Source: Endozoicomonas sp965232255 (GTDB lineage Bacteria; Pseudomonadota; Gammaproteobacteria; Pseudomonadales; Endozoicomonadaceae). Taken from it: 64,000 bases of DNA. The stretch spans positions 1,860,001 to 1,924,000 of the forward strand of contig OZ246962.1 in the NCBI GenBank assembly GCA_965232255.1, written 5' to 3'. The stretch's first letter is position 1. The number at the start of each line of letters is the position of its first letter. Below the pieces are notes generated by a model. That model did not search any database and was not told the origin of the DNA. It saw only the letters and a program-made list of their open reading frames with translations. Shown piece after piece: positions 18,152-28,400 of this stretch. A program made the position numbers and the translations under genes.

Positions 18152-18822
18152 GACCTTTTACCTGGCTTATCCACCGCGACTCCTTGCATCAGTTGTGGCC
18201 AGTGGTCGATCACGTATTGAATGTTGTTGTATCGGTTCATGGCTTCAGCAAACTGGTTGCGAAACTGTATACCGACATTAATGCCATCGACAATAACGTT
18301 GCGTAGTTTCCAGCGCCCATCCACGAAGATCATGGAGTAGGTGATGGCTATGGTACTCGATGAGGTTTTGGCGGTCATGTGTACCGGGACCAGGCGAGAC
18401 TTGCCGGCTTGATAATCACGCAACACAGACTCTGGGACAGGATCAACTCTTTCAATGGACACTCGTGTATCATCAAGTGCCAGCAGAGCCTTGCCATAGA
18501 AGCTGATCAGGCTGTCTTTAAATACTTTACTGAATTGTGCTATTTGACTGGGAGTGGCAGTGCGTGCATAGCGGCCCATAACGCTGCGGGCAATTTCATC
18601 AAACGCCACCACAGGCGACAGTTGCCGGTCTACTTCATGTAAAAAGGCAGTGTCGTTTTGTCTGTAGCGCTCGGCATTATTCTTGAATGTGGTCAGCAGT
18701 TGGCGAGTAATGCTCTCGACCTCCTGTTGCGGAGGCGGGAAACTCTGTGCGGCCAGGGCAATCATTGACCACTGCAATAACAGCGTCGTCAGGATTGTGG
18801 TAACTGTTTTTCTCTGAGTCAT
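18148..18822 (-). CDS. mlaC: periplasmic phospholipid-binding protein MlaC
   Basis: The 224-residue protein has a signal peptide (TILTTLLLQWSMIALAAQSF). The mature part has MlaC features: DRQLSPVVAFDEIARSVMGRYA, FKDSLISFYGKALLALDD and GRWKLRNVIVDGINVGIQFRNQF. It shuttles phospholipids across the periplasm between MlaA at the outer membrane and MlaD at the inner membrane. The start ATG has AAGGGA upstream. It sits between mlaD (91-base gap) and mlaB (4-base overlap). No mlaA (vacJ) gene is in the window. Confidence 0.93.
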   Translation of the reverse strand: MTQRKTVTTILTTLLLQWSMIALAAQSFPPPQQEVESITRQLLTTFKNNAERYRQNDTAFLHEVDRQLSPVVAFDEIARSVMGRYARTATPSQIAQFSKVFKDSLISFYGKALLALDDTRVSIERVDPVPESVLRDYQAGKSRLVPVHMTAKTSSSTIAITYSMIFVDGRWKLRNVIVDGINVGIQFRNQFAEAMNRYNNIQYVIDHWPQLMQGVAVDKPGKRS

Positions 18823-18913
18823 TATTCATTCCCTTCGCTAGTAAGTCACCGTTACCGCCATTTTGTGACAGCAACCCAATGACAGACAACCCGTGGAAAG
18901 TGCTCAACCCGGA

Positions 18914-19378
18914 CTACTCGCCTTTGTTGACTGCGCCGAGCAGGAACTTGCCGATCAGCTCCTCAAGAATCAGCGCTGACTGCGTATCTTCAAAGCGTTC
19001 CCCGTCGCGCAAGTACGCCTCATCGCCGCCAATACTGACGCTGATGTACTGCTCACCCAGTAAGCCGGCAGTGACAATCGAAGCCGTACTGTCGATGGGG
19101 ATGTTGTCTACTTGCTGGTCAATGGCCATAACCACCATGGCTGTGTAGGTGTCCTTGTCCAGCTCCACGGCCTTTACCTGGCCAATGGTGACGCCAGCCA
19201 TGGCTATTTTTGCGCGTGGCCTCAGGGCACCAACATTATTGAAGTAGGCTCGCAGCTCATAGGTGCTGGCAGCACTTTTCGGGGAGAGTCCGCTTACCTG
19301 TATGGCCATTATTATCAGGGCCAGCACCCCCAGCAGCATAAAGGCGCCGACACTGATCTCTAGCGTGCGTGTGCGCAT
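18914..19378 (-). CDS. mlaD: MCE-domain phospholipid transport protein MlaD
   Basis: The 154-residue protein has one N-terminal membrane helix (about 10-30) and a single MCE domain (about 38-120) containing YFNNVGALRPRAKIAMAGV and GLLGEQYISVSIGG. MlaD forms a hexamer on top of MlaE in the periplasm and exchanges lipid with MlaC. The length is normal (E. coli 183, many relatives about 150). AGGAGAG precedes the ATG. It lies 18 bases after mlaE. Confidence 0.93.
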   Translation of the reverse strand: MRTRTLEISVGAFMLLGVLALIIMAIQVSGLSPKSAASTYELRAYFNNVGALRPRAKIAMAGVTIGQVKAVELDKDTYTAMVVMAIDQQVDNIPIDSTASIVTAGLLGEQYISVSIGGDEAYLRDGERFEDTQSALILEELIGKFLLGAVNKGE

Positions 19379-19396
19379 GTGCAGCTCTCCTGTGTA

Positions 19397-20191
19397 TTAA
19401 AACCCGCTAAACATCACTGCGGTCAAAATGAAATCCAGTCCAAGCACGGCCAGGGACGAGTAAACCACCGTCCGGGTGGTTGCACGACTTATGCCTTCTG
19501 ATGTCGGGGTGGCGTCGTAACCCTGGAATACCGCGATCCAGGTAACCACAATGCCAAACACCAGGCTTTTTATCATGCCGTTACCAATGTCGTTGATAAA
19601 ATCCACTGATTGCTGTATGCCGCTCCAGAAGGAACCTGCGTAAATGCCCAGCCAGTCGATGCCGACAAAGGCTCCGCCAAAAATGCCCACCACGTTAAAA
19701 ATGGCCGCCAGTAGCGGCATGGAGATAACGCCAGCCCAGAAGCGCGGCGCAATAACCCGCTTTAACGGATCAACACCCATCATTTCCATGCTGGACAGTT
19801 GTTCTGTGGCTTTCATCAGACCGATTTCGGCACTCAGGGCAGAACCGGCCCGGCCAGCAAACAACAGTGCAGTCACCACCGGCCCCAGTTCCCGTACCAG
19901 GCTCAGGGCGACCAGTTGACCAACGGCACCCTCTGAGCCGTAGTGCACCAGGATGCTGTAACCCTGCAAACCAAGCACCATACCGATAAACAGGCCGGAG
20001 ACAGTCACGATAACTAACGACAACAGACCTACATTATAGAGTTGCTGCATTAGCAGTGTCCCCCGGCCGCTGAAGCCCGACCGGGAGAAGATGGCGAGAA
20101 AGAGAAAGATTCCGGAGCGCCCCAGTGATTGCAGAAAACCCAGGCCTGACCGGCCGAACTGTGCCAGCCGGTCTAAAACATCAAGTCTCAT
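19397..20191 (-). CDS. mlaE: phospholipid ABC transporter permease MlaE
   Basis: The 264-residue integral membrane protein has the MlaE permease signature, including FIGMVLGLQGY, LVRELGPVVTALLFAGRAGSALSAEIG and MKATEQLSSMEMMGVDPLKR, the last being the coupling helix to MlaF. Five hydrophobic segments are visible. Its ATG overlaps the mlaF stop (ATGA). It forms the membrane channel through which lipid passes between the inner membrane and MlaD. Confidence 0.95.
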   Translation of the reverse strand: MRLDVLDRLAQFGRSGLGFLQSLGRSGIFLFLAIFSRSGFSGRGTLLMQQLYNVGLLSLVIVTVSGLFIGMVLGLQGYSILVHYGSEGAVGQLVALSLVRELGPVVTALLFAGRAGSALSAEIGLMKATEQLSSMEMMGVDPLKRVIAPRFWAGVISMPLLAAIFNVVGIFGGAFVGIDWLGIYAGSFWSGIQQSVDFINDIGNGMIKSLVFGIVVTWIAVFQGYDATPTSEGISRATTRTVVYSSLAVLGLDFILTAVMFSGF

Positions 20192-21090
20192 TGCGCCTCC
20201 GGGTTCAGTAGCTGGTCGCGGTAATTAGGTGCCGGATAGTCGAACGGCACCGGTCCGTCCGGTTGGCCCTGCATAAACTGGCGCACACGAGGATCGTTGG
20301 AATTAAGCAGTTTGGGAGGAGAGCCACTACTGATCACTTTGCCATCGCTCAACAGGTAGAGCAGGTCGGCGACGCTGGCCGTTTCATGCACATCGTGGGA
20401 GACAATAATACTGGTAATACCCAGCGCCTTGTTCAACAGGCCAATCAACGACACCAGCACACCCATGGCGATCGGGTCCTGGCCAACAAATGGTTCGTCG
20501 TACATCACCATTTGTGGATCAAGAGCGATCGCCCTGGCCAACGCTACCCTGCGGCTCATGCCGCCCGACAATTCGCTGGGCATCAGCGATGCTGCACCGC
20601 GCAGTCCAACTGCCTGGAGTTTCATAAGCACGATGTCACGGATCATCAGCTGTGATAGCCGGGTGTGAATGCGCAGGGGAAAGGCAACGTTCTCAAACAC
20701 GCTCAGGTCGGTGAACAGCGCACCGCTTTGAAACAGCATGCCCATTTTACGACGTTGGGTGAATAGCTGGTCACGCGACAGGGTGGCCATATCCTGACCG
20801 TCCACATAAATAACGCCCTGATCAGGTTGCAGTTGGCGGGCTATCAGGCGCAGTAGAGTAGTTTTGCCGGTACCTGAGGGGCCCATGATACCGACTACTT
20901 TACCTCGGGGAATGGCTAGGTTGATCTTATCGAAAATTGCCCGAGTGCCGCGATAAAAGGACATATTTCGAATCTCGACAAGATTATCCGTTTGGCTGTC
21001 CTTCTTATGATGCTTCTTGTGTTTATTGTGCTGGTAAGATACTGGATTCATCGTTATCACACTGCTGATCCATGCCTCAGACTCGCCCAT
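20188..21090 (-). CDS. mlaF: phospholipid ABC transporter ATPase MlaF
   Basis: The ABC ATPase shows Walker A (GPSGTGKTT), signature (LSGGMSRR), Walker B (MVMYDEPFVGQD) and the switch His in IIVSHD. The C-terminal tail DPRVRQFMQGQPDGPVPFDY is typical of MlaF and docks MlaB. I choose the ATG at 21090, which has AAAGGGG five bases upstream; an ATG at 21105 is in frame but lacks a site. With this start the protein is 300 residues, about 30 more than usual, owing to a polar Lys/His-rich N-terminal extension. It is the first gene of mlaFEDCB. Confidence 0.93.
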   Translation of the reverse strand: MGESEAWISSVITMNPVSYQHNKHKKHHKKDSQTDNLVEIRNMSFYRGTRAIFDKINLAIPRGKVVGIMGPSGTGKTTLLRLIARQLQPDQGVIYVDGQDMATLSRDQLFTQRRKMGMLFQSGALFTDLSVFENVAFPLRIHTRLSQLMIRDIVLMKLQAVGLRGAASLMPSELSGGMSRRVALARAIALDPQMVMYDEPFVGQDPIAMGVLVSLIGLLNKALGITSIIVSHDVHETASVADLLYLLSDGKVISSGSPPKLLNSNDPRVRQFMQGQPDGPVPFDYPAPNYRDQLLNPEAQ

Positions 21091-21278
21091 TATGACCCCT
21101 TTCATGGGGCATTTCGATAGGTGCTTGTGCTGCGCATGAGTTTTCGGTGCAATAATTTTCGGTGCAATAAGATGAATGGTCTGACTGCCCAGGCTTCTGT
21201 TCCCGGCTCTGATCTGTGTCTTTTAATGAAGTTTGACGGACAGTCGTCCATCCATTCCATAGCGTCTATTCCATGACG

Positions 21279-22136
21279 TCAGCTTTCCCGAAAGTTGAAT
21301 CCCAGTTTTGCACAAGTGAAACCGGCGATAATCGCCGAGCAGTTGATGACGCAGGTGGCCAATGTCTCGCGCAAACTGGGCTGTGGGATCGTGGGGGTGC
21401 CACCAAAATGGGCAGCTATCAGTCTTTCGGCCGCTGCCATACTCCTTACGGTAACTTGGCCAATAATACCAATGCCCACGACGGTGGTTGCATTCGCAAT
21501 AGCCAGATTGTTAAGGGTGGGTTCAAAGAAAAATGTGGTAACAAAAGGCATAAGCAGTTCAATTTTCCGTTCACCCAGGTACTTGCAGAATTCGTTCTTC
21601 AGCACAGTGACGAAGCTATCATCGGAGGTTGGCGAAAAATATTGCCGACACATGGGGCAGTGCGAGTCACGCTCTGCCCACCTGATAAGACATGAGCGAC
21701 CAAAGGCGTGCCCGCATGCCAGAGCGGATGATTTGTGATCGAGTTTTTGCGAGAAATCGTCCAGACAAATAACGCAGTGATCCGCAGCGTACTTCCCATT
21801 GCCGTACTTCCCACTGCCGTACTTTCCACTGCCGTACTTTTCCATACCGGACCTTCCGGCATATTGTGCGTTTGTTCCATCCATTACAGCATCCATCACA
21901 GTTAAACCCCGTTTTTGACTGTTTGACAATGCAAGCAAAAACAAGTTCTTCCGGCAATCGAGTACAACAAGTACAGGCTTGACTACTCTGGGTCTTTTAA
22001 TCGGTCTTTTAATGAGAGGCATTCCGAATGACTGTGATGGGACTACTGCTTCGTATGCGACGTGGAAGGCGGTTGCATTGTCCGACCGGTTTTCCGTACA
22101 CTGCCGTCCTTGTTGTCTTGTATTTTTGAGAATCAT
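21279..22136 (-). CDS. RING-finger domain protein, candidate E3 ubiquitin ligase
   Basis: The 285-residue ORF carries a RING-like finger at about residues 121-163: CVIC, then ACGHAFGRSC, then CPMCRQ. Ligand 5, normally His or Cys after CGHxF, is Gly here. Before the finger lies a tandem YGSGK repeat. After it comes a helical region ending in hydrophobic stretches (about 216-232 and 258-280) that could be membrane segments. RING proteins in eukaryotes pass ubiquitin from E2 to substrate, and bacteria with such genes usually export them into a host cell. The ATG at 22136 lies only 6 bases from the divergent yrbG start and lacks a good ribosome site, so an ATG at 21896 (GGGG about 10 bases upstream) is a serious alternative. 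It separates mlaF from yrbG. Confidence 0.7.
   Translation of the reverse strand: MILKNTRQQGRQCTENRSDNATAFHVAYEAVVPSQSFGMPLIKRPIKRPRVVKPVLVVLDCRKNLFLLALSNSQKRGLTVMDAVMDGTNAQYAGRSGMEKYGSGKYGSGKYGNGKYAADHCVICLDDFSQKLDHKSSALACGHAFGRSCLIRWAERDSHCPMCRQYFSPTSDDSFVTVLKNEFCKYLGERKIELLMPFVTTFFFEPTLNNLAIANATTVVGIGIIGQVTVRSMAAAERLIAAHFGGTPTIPQPSLRETLATCVINCSAIIAGFTCAKLGFNFRES
21789..21843. repeat. 15-bp tandem repeat, about 3.5 copies
   Basis: Units near GTACTTCCCACTGCC at 21789, 21804, 21819 and a partial unit at 21834. On the minus strand they encode repeated YGSGK in front of the RING finger. Confidence 0.8.
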
Positions 22137-22142
22137 TCCGGA

Positions 22143-23105
22143 ATGACTTCTGCTTTTTATGCTTCAGCGGCCATTGTCGTCGGTTTTATCCTCCTGACCT
22201 GGAGTGCTGACCGTTTTGTTGGCGGAGCCGCTGCCACTGCCAAAAACTGGGGTATTTCCCCTATGCTGATCGGCCTGACAGTGGTATCCATCGGTACCTC
22301 GGCACCCGAAATTCTGGTCTCCCTGATGTCAGCCATTCAGGGGTATACCGAAATCGCGGTGGGGAATGCCATTGGCTCCAACATTGTCAATATTGGTATG
22401 GTGCTGGGACTTACCGCCCTGATTGCGCCGGTATCGGTCAAACCAGCCCTGGCCAAAAGAGAGATTCCCTGGCTGGTGCTGGTCACACTGGTGGCGGGCG
22501 CCTGTCTGATGAACAATTACCTGGGGCTGACTGAGAGTCTGGTGCTGCTCTGTGGTATGGCAATCACTCTGTATCTGATGATTAAGTGGCAAAAGACACA
22601 CCCTGACGAGCCGCTGACTGAAGTGGACGATATTGAACCGATGCCCAAAGGTCGGGCTTACGTGCAATTGGTGGGCGGTCTGGTATTGCTACTGATCAGC
22701 GCCCAGATTCTGGTGTGGGGAGCCACTGAGATTGCCACGCTGATGGGCATCAGCGAGCTGATTATTGGCCTGACCGTGGTGGCCATCGGTACTAGCCTGC
22801 CAGAGCTGGCGGCTTCTGTGGCCAGTGCCCTGCGCGGGCACGACGATATCGCTCTCGGCAATGTGGTTGGCTCCAATATTTTTAACCTGCTGGCGGTGCT
22901 GGCCATGCCAGGACTTGTAGCTCCGGGCCCATTGGATCCATCGGTATTTTCCCGGGATTATCCGGTCATGCTTGCCTTGACCGTTCTGCTGGCGGTTATC
23001 GCCCTGGTGGGTAAAAAACCGAAAAAAATCGGACGTTTTGCCGGTGTTATTTTTCTGGCCTGTTATGCCGCTTATGCGATCTGGCTATATCTGCAGTCGA
23101 CCTAA
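22143..23105 (+). CDS. yrbG: calcium/sodium:proton-type cation antiporter (YrbG family)
   Basis: The 320-residue membrane protein has two homologous halves, each with the alpha-repeat motif of the CaCA superfamily: VSIGTSAPEILVSLMSA followed by AVGNAIGSNIVNIG in the first, and VAIGTSLPELAASVASA followed by ALGNVVGSNIFNLL in the second. A short acidic loop (DEPLTEVDDIEP) separates them. Family members exchange Ca2+ or other cations for Na+ or H+ at the inner membrane. The ATG at 22143 matches the family's N-terminus; the upstream GTG at 22062 would add 27 unlikely residues. In E. coli yrbG is also next to mlaF. Confidence 0.9.
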   Translation: MTSAFYASAAIVVGFILLTWSADRFVGGAAATAKNWGISPMLIGLTVVSIGTSAPEILVSLMSAIQGYTEIAVGNAIGSNIVNIGMVLGLTALIAPVSVKPALAKREIPWLVLVTLVAGACLMNNYLGLTESLVLLCGMAITLYLMIKWQKTHPDEPLTEVDDIEPMPKGRAYVQLVGGLVLLLISAQILVWGATEIATLMGISELIIGLTVVAIGTSLPELAASVASALRGHDDIALGNVVGSNIFNLLAVLAMPGLVAPGPLDPSVFSRDYPVMLALTVLLAVIALVGKKPKKIGRFAGVIFLACYAAYAIWLYLQST

Positions 23106-23210
23106 AGCTTTGCGCGACAGGTTGTGTTTTCCCTGGTTGTGGGTTATCGCCAGGCGTCATGGGCAACTTGTCGTTGGTAGCAAGTTCATCTTTAACCGGG
23201 AGATAAACAA

Positions 23211-24026
23211 GTGATCAGAGTTGCCGTAGTGGGCGCCGTTGGCAGGATGGGGCGTATGCTGGTGGCAGCGGTTGCCGGTGACGCACAGTGTCAGCTTGGT
23301 GCTGCGGTGATCAAGCCCGGTGAAAGCCTGTTAGGCGCAGATGCCGGTGATGTTGTGGGCGTTGGCTCATTGGGCGTGCCGTTAACGGACGATCTGGCTA
23401 GCGTAATTGACGACTTTGATGTGTTGATCGACTTTACCTCACCGGAAGCCACCATGACACATGCCGAGCTATGCCGTCGCCATGGCAAAGGCATTGTGAT
23501 TGGCACCACCGGCTTGAGCTCGGAACAGAAAGGTCGGCTGGCGGCTGTGGCAAAAGAGACAGCCGTCGTCTTTGCGCCCAATATGAGCGTTGGCGTTAAC
23601 CTGATGTTTAAACTGCTGGAAGTAGCAGCCAGGGTTTTGGGTGAGGATGCAGATATCGAGATTATTGAAGCGCATCACCGCCACAAGGTGGACTCACCTT
23701 CCGGCACGGCACTGCAAATGGGCGAAGTAGTGGCTGATACGCTTGGCCGTGACTTGTCGGCGTGTGCGCTTTATGGGCGCGAAGGACACATTGGGCCGCG
23801 CCAACGGGAAACTATTGGCTTCGCCACGGTCAGAGGCGGCGATGTGATTGGTGATCATACGGTGCTGTTTGCCTGCGAAGGGGAGCGAGTGGAAGTCACC
23901 CACAAGGCCAGCAGCCGGATAATCTACGCCCGAGGCGCCCTGCGTGCCGTGCACTTTATTGCCGATAGACGCATCGGTCTTTTCGATATGCAGGATGTGC
24001 TGAATCTCACGGCCCTGAACACCTGA
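23211..24026 (+). CDS. dapB: 4-hydroxy-tetrahydrodipicolinate reductase
   Basis: The 271-residue protein begins at a GTG with GGGAG eight bases upstream. It has the dinucleotide motif VVGAVGRMGR, the family motif GTTG, the catalytic EAHHRHKVDSPSGTA loop (His and Lys) and FATVRGGDVIGDH. It uses NAD(P)H to reduce the dihydrodipicolinate precursor in the lysine/diaminopimelate pathway in the cytoplasm. It directly precedes carA, the same order as in Pseudomonas. Confidence 0.97.
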   Translation: MIRVAVVGAVGRMGRMLVAAVAGDAQCQLGAAVIKPGESLLGADAGDVVGVGSLGVPLTDDLASVIDDFDVLIDFTSPEATMTHAELCRRHGKGIVIGTTGLSSEQKGRLAAVAKETAVVFAPNMSVGVNLMFKLLEVAARVLGEDADIEIIEAHHRHKVDSPSGTALQMGEVVADTLGRDLSACALYGREGHIGPRQRETIGFATVRGGDVIGDHTVLFACEGERVEVTHKASSRIIYARGALRAVHFIADRRIGLFDMQDVLNLTALNT

Positions 24027-24139
24027 ATGACATGCGGTACACTGGCAAAAAATAGTAGTGGATTAATTAACCACGTTGTGGTCAAATGCGAAAAATTTGC
24101 ATTGCATTTTTGATGCTGACTACAGGATGTATGATCAGA

Positions 24140-24174
24140 AGCGAGATGGTTGTTAACAACATCTCGCTTTTTTT
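24140..24174 (+). terminator. rho-independent terminator or carA attenuator
   Basis: AGCGAGATG pairs with CATCTCGCT around a palindromic GTTGTTAACAA core, followed by seven T. It lies 114 bases after dapB and 77 bases before the carA start. An in-frame leader starting TTG at about 24076 would end at a TAA inside the hairpin loop, and a short T-run precedes the hairpin. That arrangement would suit pyrimidine-sensitive attenuation, but simple termination after dapB is also possible. Confidence 0.75.
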
Positions 24175-24250
24175 GGGTCTGCGCCCTGCCCAGTCAGAAC
24201 GATCACAGCGTTTGGGCATAAACGCTTGGATTCAAGTTCAGGAGGGTCCT

Positions 24251-25378
24251 TTGACCAAGACGGCTGTTTTAGCTCTGGAAGACGGCAGCATCTTCCGGGG
24301 AGTCGCCATTGGCAGCGATGGTGCAACCAATGGTGAAGTGGTTTTTAATACGGCAATGACCGGCTACCAGGAAATTCTCACCGACCCATCCTATTCCCGC
24401 CAGATTGTTACTCTCACTTATCCTCATATTGGCAATACCGGCATCACGCCGGAAGACGACGAATCCCCTCATATTCATGCCGCCGGCCTGGTAATCAAGG
24501 ACTTGCCGCTGCTAGCCAGCAACTGGCGCAGTAAAATGTCCCTGGCTGAATACCTCAAGTCGCGCAATATCGTCGCCATTGCCGGTATCGATACCCGGCG
24601 ACTGACCCGTATTCTGCGGGAAAAAGGCGCACAGAATGGCTGCATTATGGCCGGTGACAGCATTGACGAAGCACAGGCCATTGCCAGTGCCCAGGCATTT
24701 GCCGGGTTAAAAGGGATGGATCTGGCCAAAGAGGTGACCACCAGCAAGTCTTATACCTGGACCGGCGGTGTCTGGGACCTGGCCACTGACAGCCACCGTG
24801 AGCAGCAAAATCTGCCTTACCATGTAGTAGCCTACGACTTTGGCGTCAAACGCAACATCCTGCGCATGCTGGCCGAGCGTGGCTGCCGCCTGACTGTAGT
24901 GCCAGCGACTACACCGGCAGGCGAGGTGCTGGCGCTGAACCCGGACGGCATTTTCCTCTCTAACGGCCCAGGCGACCCAGAACCCTGCGACTACGCCATC
25001 ACTGCGATTAAAGAGATTCTGGCTACCACGTCTGTGCCGGTATTTGGTATCTGCCTGGGCCATCAGTTGCTGGCACTGGCCAGCGGGGCTCGCACGCAGA
25101 AGATGAAGTTTGGCCACCACGGTGCTAACCATCCGGTGCAGGACCTAAAGACTGGCCAGGTGATGATCACCAGCCAGAACCACGGTTTTGCCGTGGCTGA
25201 GGACTCCTTGCCGGATCACTTGATCGCCACTCATAAGTCGCTGTTCGATGGCAGCTTGCAGGGCATTGAGCGCACCGACCGCCCGGCGTTCAGCTTCCAG
25301 GGGCACCCTGAAGCCAGCCCCGGCCCCCACGATGTAGCCGGTCTGTTTGACCGCTTTGTAGACATGCTTAAGGCCTGA
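24251..25378 (+). CDS. carA: carbamoyl-phosphate synthase small subunit
   Basis: The 375-residue protein starts at a TTG preceded by AGGAGG at the ideal distance. The long upstream in-frame extension from 24086 crosses a terminator-like hairpin and is not credible. The N-terminal half has the CarA fold (LEDGSIFRG, NTAMTGYQEILTDPSY). The C-terminal half is a class I glutamine amidotransferase with the nucleophile in FGICLGHQ and the His/Glu pair in FQGHPEASPGP. It releases ammonia from glutamine for CarB, feeding arginine and pyrimidine synthesis. carB begins 30 bases downstream. Confidence 0.97.
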   Translation: MTKTAVLALEDGSIFRGVAIGSDGATNGEVVFNTAMTGYQEILTDPSYSRQIVTLTYPHIGNTGITPEDDESPHIHAAGLVIKDLPLLASNWRSKMSLAEYLKSRNIVAIAGIDTRRLTRILREKGAQNGCIMAGDSIDEAQAIASAQAFAGLKGMDLAKEVTTSKSYTWTGGVWDLATDSHREQQNLPYHVVAYDFGVKRNILRMLAERGCRLTVVPATTPAGEVLALNPDGIFLSNGPGDPEPCDYAITAIKEILATTSVPVFGICLGHQLLALASGARTQKMKFGHHGANHPVQDLKTGQVMITSQNHGFAVAEDSLPDHLIATHKSLFDGSLQGIERTDRPAFSFQGHPEASPGPHDVAGLFDRFVDMLKA

Positions 25379-25408
25379 ACGCCGTCGATCGAGTTGTGTG
25401 AGAGAACG

Positions 25409-28400
25409 ATGCCAAAACGTAATGACATTAACAGTATTCTGATCCTCGGTGCTGGCCCGATCATCATTGGGCAGGCCTGTGAGTTTGACTATTCCGGTGC
25501 CCAGGCCTGTAAAGCCCTGAAAGAGGAAGGTTTCCGGGTCATTCTGGTGAACTCCAACCCGGCCACCATCATGACCGACCCGGCCATGGCAGATGCCACC
25601 TATATTGAGCCAATCCGCTGGGAAACCGTGGAGAAGATCATTGCCAGGGAACGTCCAGACGCGATTTTGCCCACCATGGGTGGTCAGACCGCGCTGAACT
25701 GCGCTCTTGACCTGTTCCACAAAGGGGTGCTCGACAAGTACAACGTCGCCATGATCGGCGCCAACCAGCAAGCCATCGACAAGGCGGAAGACCGCCAGCT
25801 CTTTGACCAGGCCATGAAAAACATTGGTCTGGCAACGCCTCGCTCCGGCATTGCCCACAACATGGACGAAGCGCGAGCAGTACTCGATGCAGTAGGCTTT
25901 CCCTGTATCATTCGCCCGTCGTTTACCATGGGAGGGACCGGCGGCGGTATTGCTTACAACCGTGACGAATTTGAAGAGATCTGCTCCCGTGGGCTTGATC
26001 TATCGCCCACCAATGAGCTGCTTATCGACGAGTCGCTCATTGGTTGGAAAGAGTACGAGATGGAAGTGGTGCGCGATCGCAAGGACAACTGCATCATCGT
26101 CTGCGCCATTGAGAACTTTGACCCCATGGGTGTCCATACTGGCGACTCCATCACCGTTGCGCCAGCCCAGACACTGACCGACAAGGAATACCAGATCATG
26201 CGCAACGCTTCCATTGCGGTGTTGCGCGAGATTGGCGTGGAAACGGGCGGCTCCAACGTGCAGTTTGGCATCTGCCCGGACACAGGGCGTATGGTGGTGA
26301 TCGAGATGAATCCTCGGGTATCCCGCTCCTCCGCCCTAGCGTCAAAAGCCACTGGCTTCCCCATTGCCCGGGTAGCTGCCAAGCTGGCCGTGGGTTATAC
26401 CCTGGATGAACTGAGCAATGAGATCACCGGCGGTGTTGTGCCAGCGTCGTTTGAGCCGGCCATCGACTACGTGGTCACCAAGATTCCCCGGTTCGCCTTT
26501 GAGAAATTCCCCCAGGCGGACGATCGTTTGACCACACAGATGAAATCTGTGGGTGAGGTGATGGCCATTGGCCGTACTTTCCAGGAGTCCGTGCAAAAAG
26601 CACTGCGCGGACTGGAAACCGGAGCCACCGGTTTTAACTCCATGTTTGCCTACAAACTTGCGACTTGCTCCGATGTTGAACGCGAAGAAGCCCTGGCCGT
26701 CATCCGGCGTGAGCTGGTGACGCCAAAAGCCGACCGAATCTACTATGTGGCCGATGCCTTTCGTGCCGGTATGAGCAGGGAAGAGGTGTTTGCCGAGTGC
26801 AAGATTGATCCGTGGTTCCTGGTGCAGATTGAAGACCTGGTTCATGAAGAGACTCAGCTGACGGGTGAAACGCTGGCCACCATGAGCCGGGAGCGCCTGT
26901 TTCGCCTGAAACAGAAAGGCTTTAGCGATGCCCGGCTGGCTGAAGTGCTGGGTGTGGACGAGGCCACGGTAAGAAACCATCGTCGTTTGCTTCAGGTTCG
27001 CCCGGTGTACAAACGGGTAGACACTTGTGCCGCTGAGTTCCAGTCAACTACGGCGTACATGTATTCGTCTTACGACGAAGAATGCGAGGCCGAGCCTTCT
27101 GAGCGGGAAAAGATCATGGTCATCGGCGGTGGCCCGAACCGCATCGGCCAGGGTATCGAGTTTGATTATTGCTGCGTACATGCGGCTCTGGCGGCGCGGG
27201 AAGACGGTTACGAAACCATCATGGTCAACTGTAACCCGGAAACCGTCTCCACCGATTACGACACTTCTGACCGCCTCTATTTTGAGCCTGTGACCCTGGA
27301 AGATGTGCTGGCCATTATTGATGTGGAAAAACCCACCGGCGTGATCGTTCAGTACGGCGGCCAGACCCCGCTGAAGCTGGCTCGTGCCTTGGAAGCTGAA
27401 GGGGTGGCCATTATCGGCACCAGCCCGGAAGCCATCGACCGGGCGGAAGACCGTGAGCGCTTCCAGCAGCTGATCCGCAAGCTTGGCCTGTTGCAACCAG
27501 ACAACGCTACCGTACGCAGCGACCAGGAAGCGGTGGCTAAAGCCGCTGAGATCGGTTATCCGCTGGTGGTGCGTCCCTCCTACGTGCTCGGTGGCCGAGC
27601 CATGGAGATTGTGGCTGGCGAGGACGAGCTGGTGCGTTATATGAAAGACGCGGTACAGGTATCCAATGACAGCCCGGTATTGCTGGACTCATTTCTTAAC
27701 CGTGCGGTGGAAGTTGACGTTGACGCGGTGTGCGACGGTGAGCAAGTAGTGATCGGGGCCATCATGCAGCATATTGAGCAGGCAGGCATTCATTCCGGTG
27801 ACTCCAGCTGCTCATTGCCGCCGTACAGTCTGAGTCGTCGCCATCAGGATGCCATTCGGGAACAGGTGCGGGCCATGGCCATGGAGTTGGGCGTGGTGGG
27901 CCTGATGAACGTCCAGCTGGCCATTCAGGATGACCAGATTTACGTCATTGAAGTCAACCCGCGGGCGTCGCGTACTGTTCCGTTTGTCTCCAAATGCATC
28001 GGTCATTCCCTGGCCAAGATTGCAGCCCGGGTGATGATGGGCAAGAGCCTGGCTGAGCAGAACTTTACCAGGGAAATTGTGCCGCCGTACTTCAGCGTTA
28101 AAGAAGCCATCTTCCCGTTCAATAAGTTCCCAGGCGTTGACCCGATCCTGGGCCCGGAAATGAAATCCACCGGCGAGGTAATGGGTGTGGGTGCTACCTT
28201 CCCGGAAGCGTTCCATAAGGCGCAGTTGGCAGAAAACATGCATCTGCCCAGGGGAGGCAAGGCGATTCTCAGCGTGCGCGACTTTGATAAGCCGGAAGTG
28301 CCGATGATTGCCCGCTTGCTGATGGATATCGGCTTTGAGCTGCTGGCTACTTCCGGGACCGCGAAGGTGATTGAAGAGGCGGGGCTGCCGGTGACGGTCA

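Noticed and set aside
24086..24250. 55-residue N-terminal extension of CarA
   Set aside because: It crosses a terminator-type hairpin and lacks homology; TTG at 24251 has AGGAGG at the right distance.
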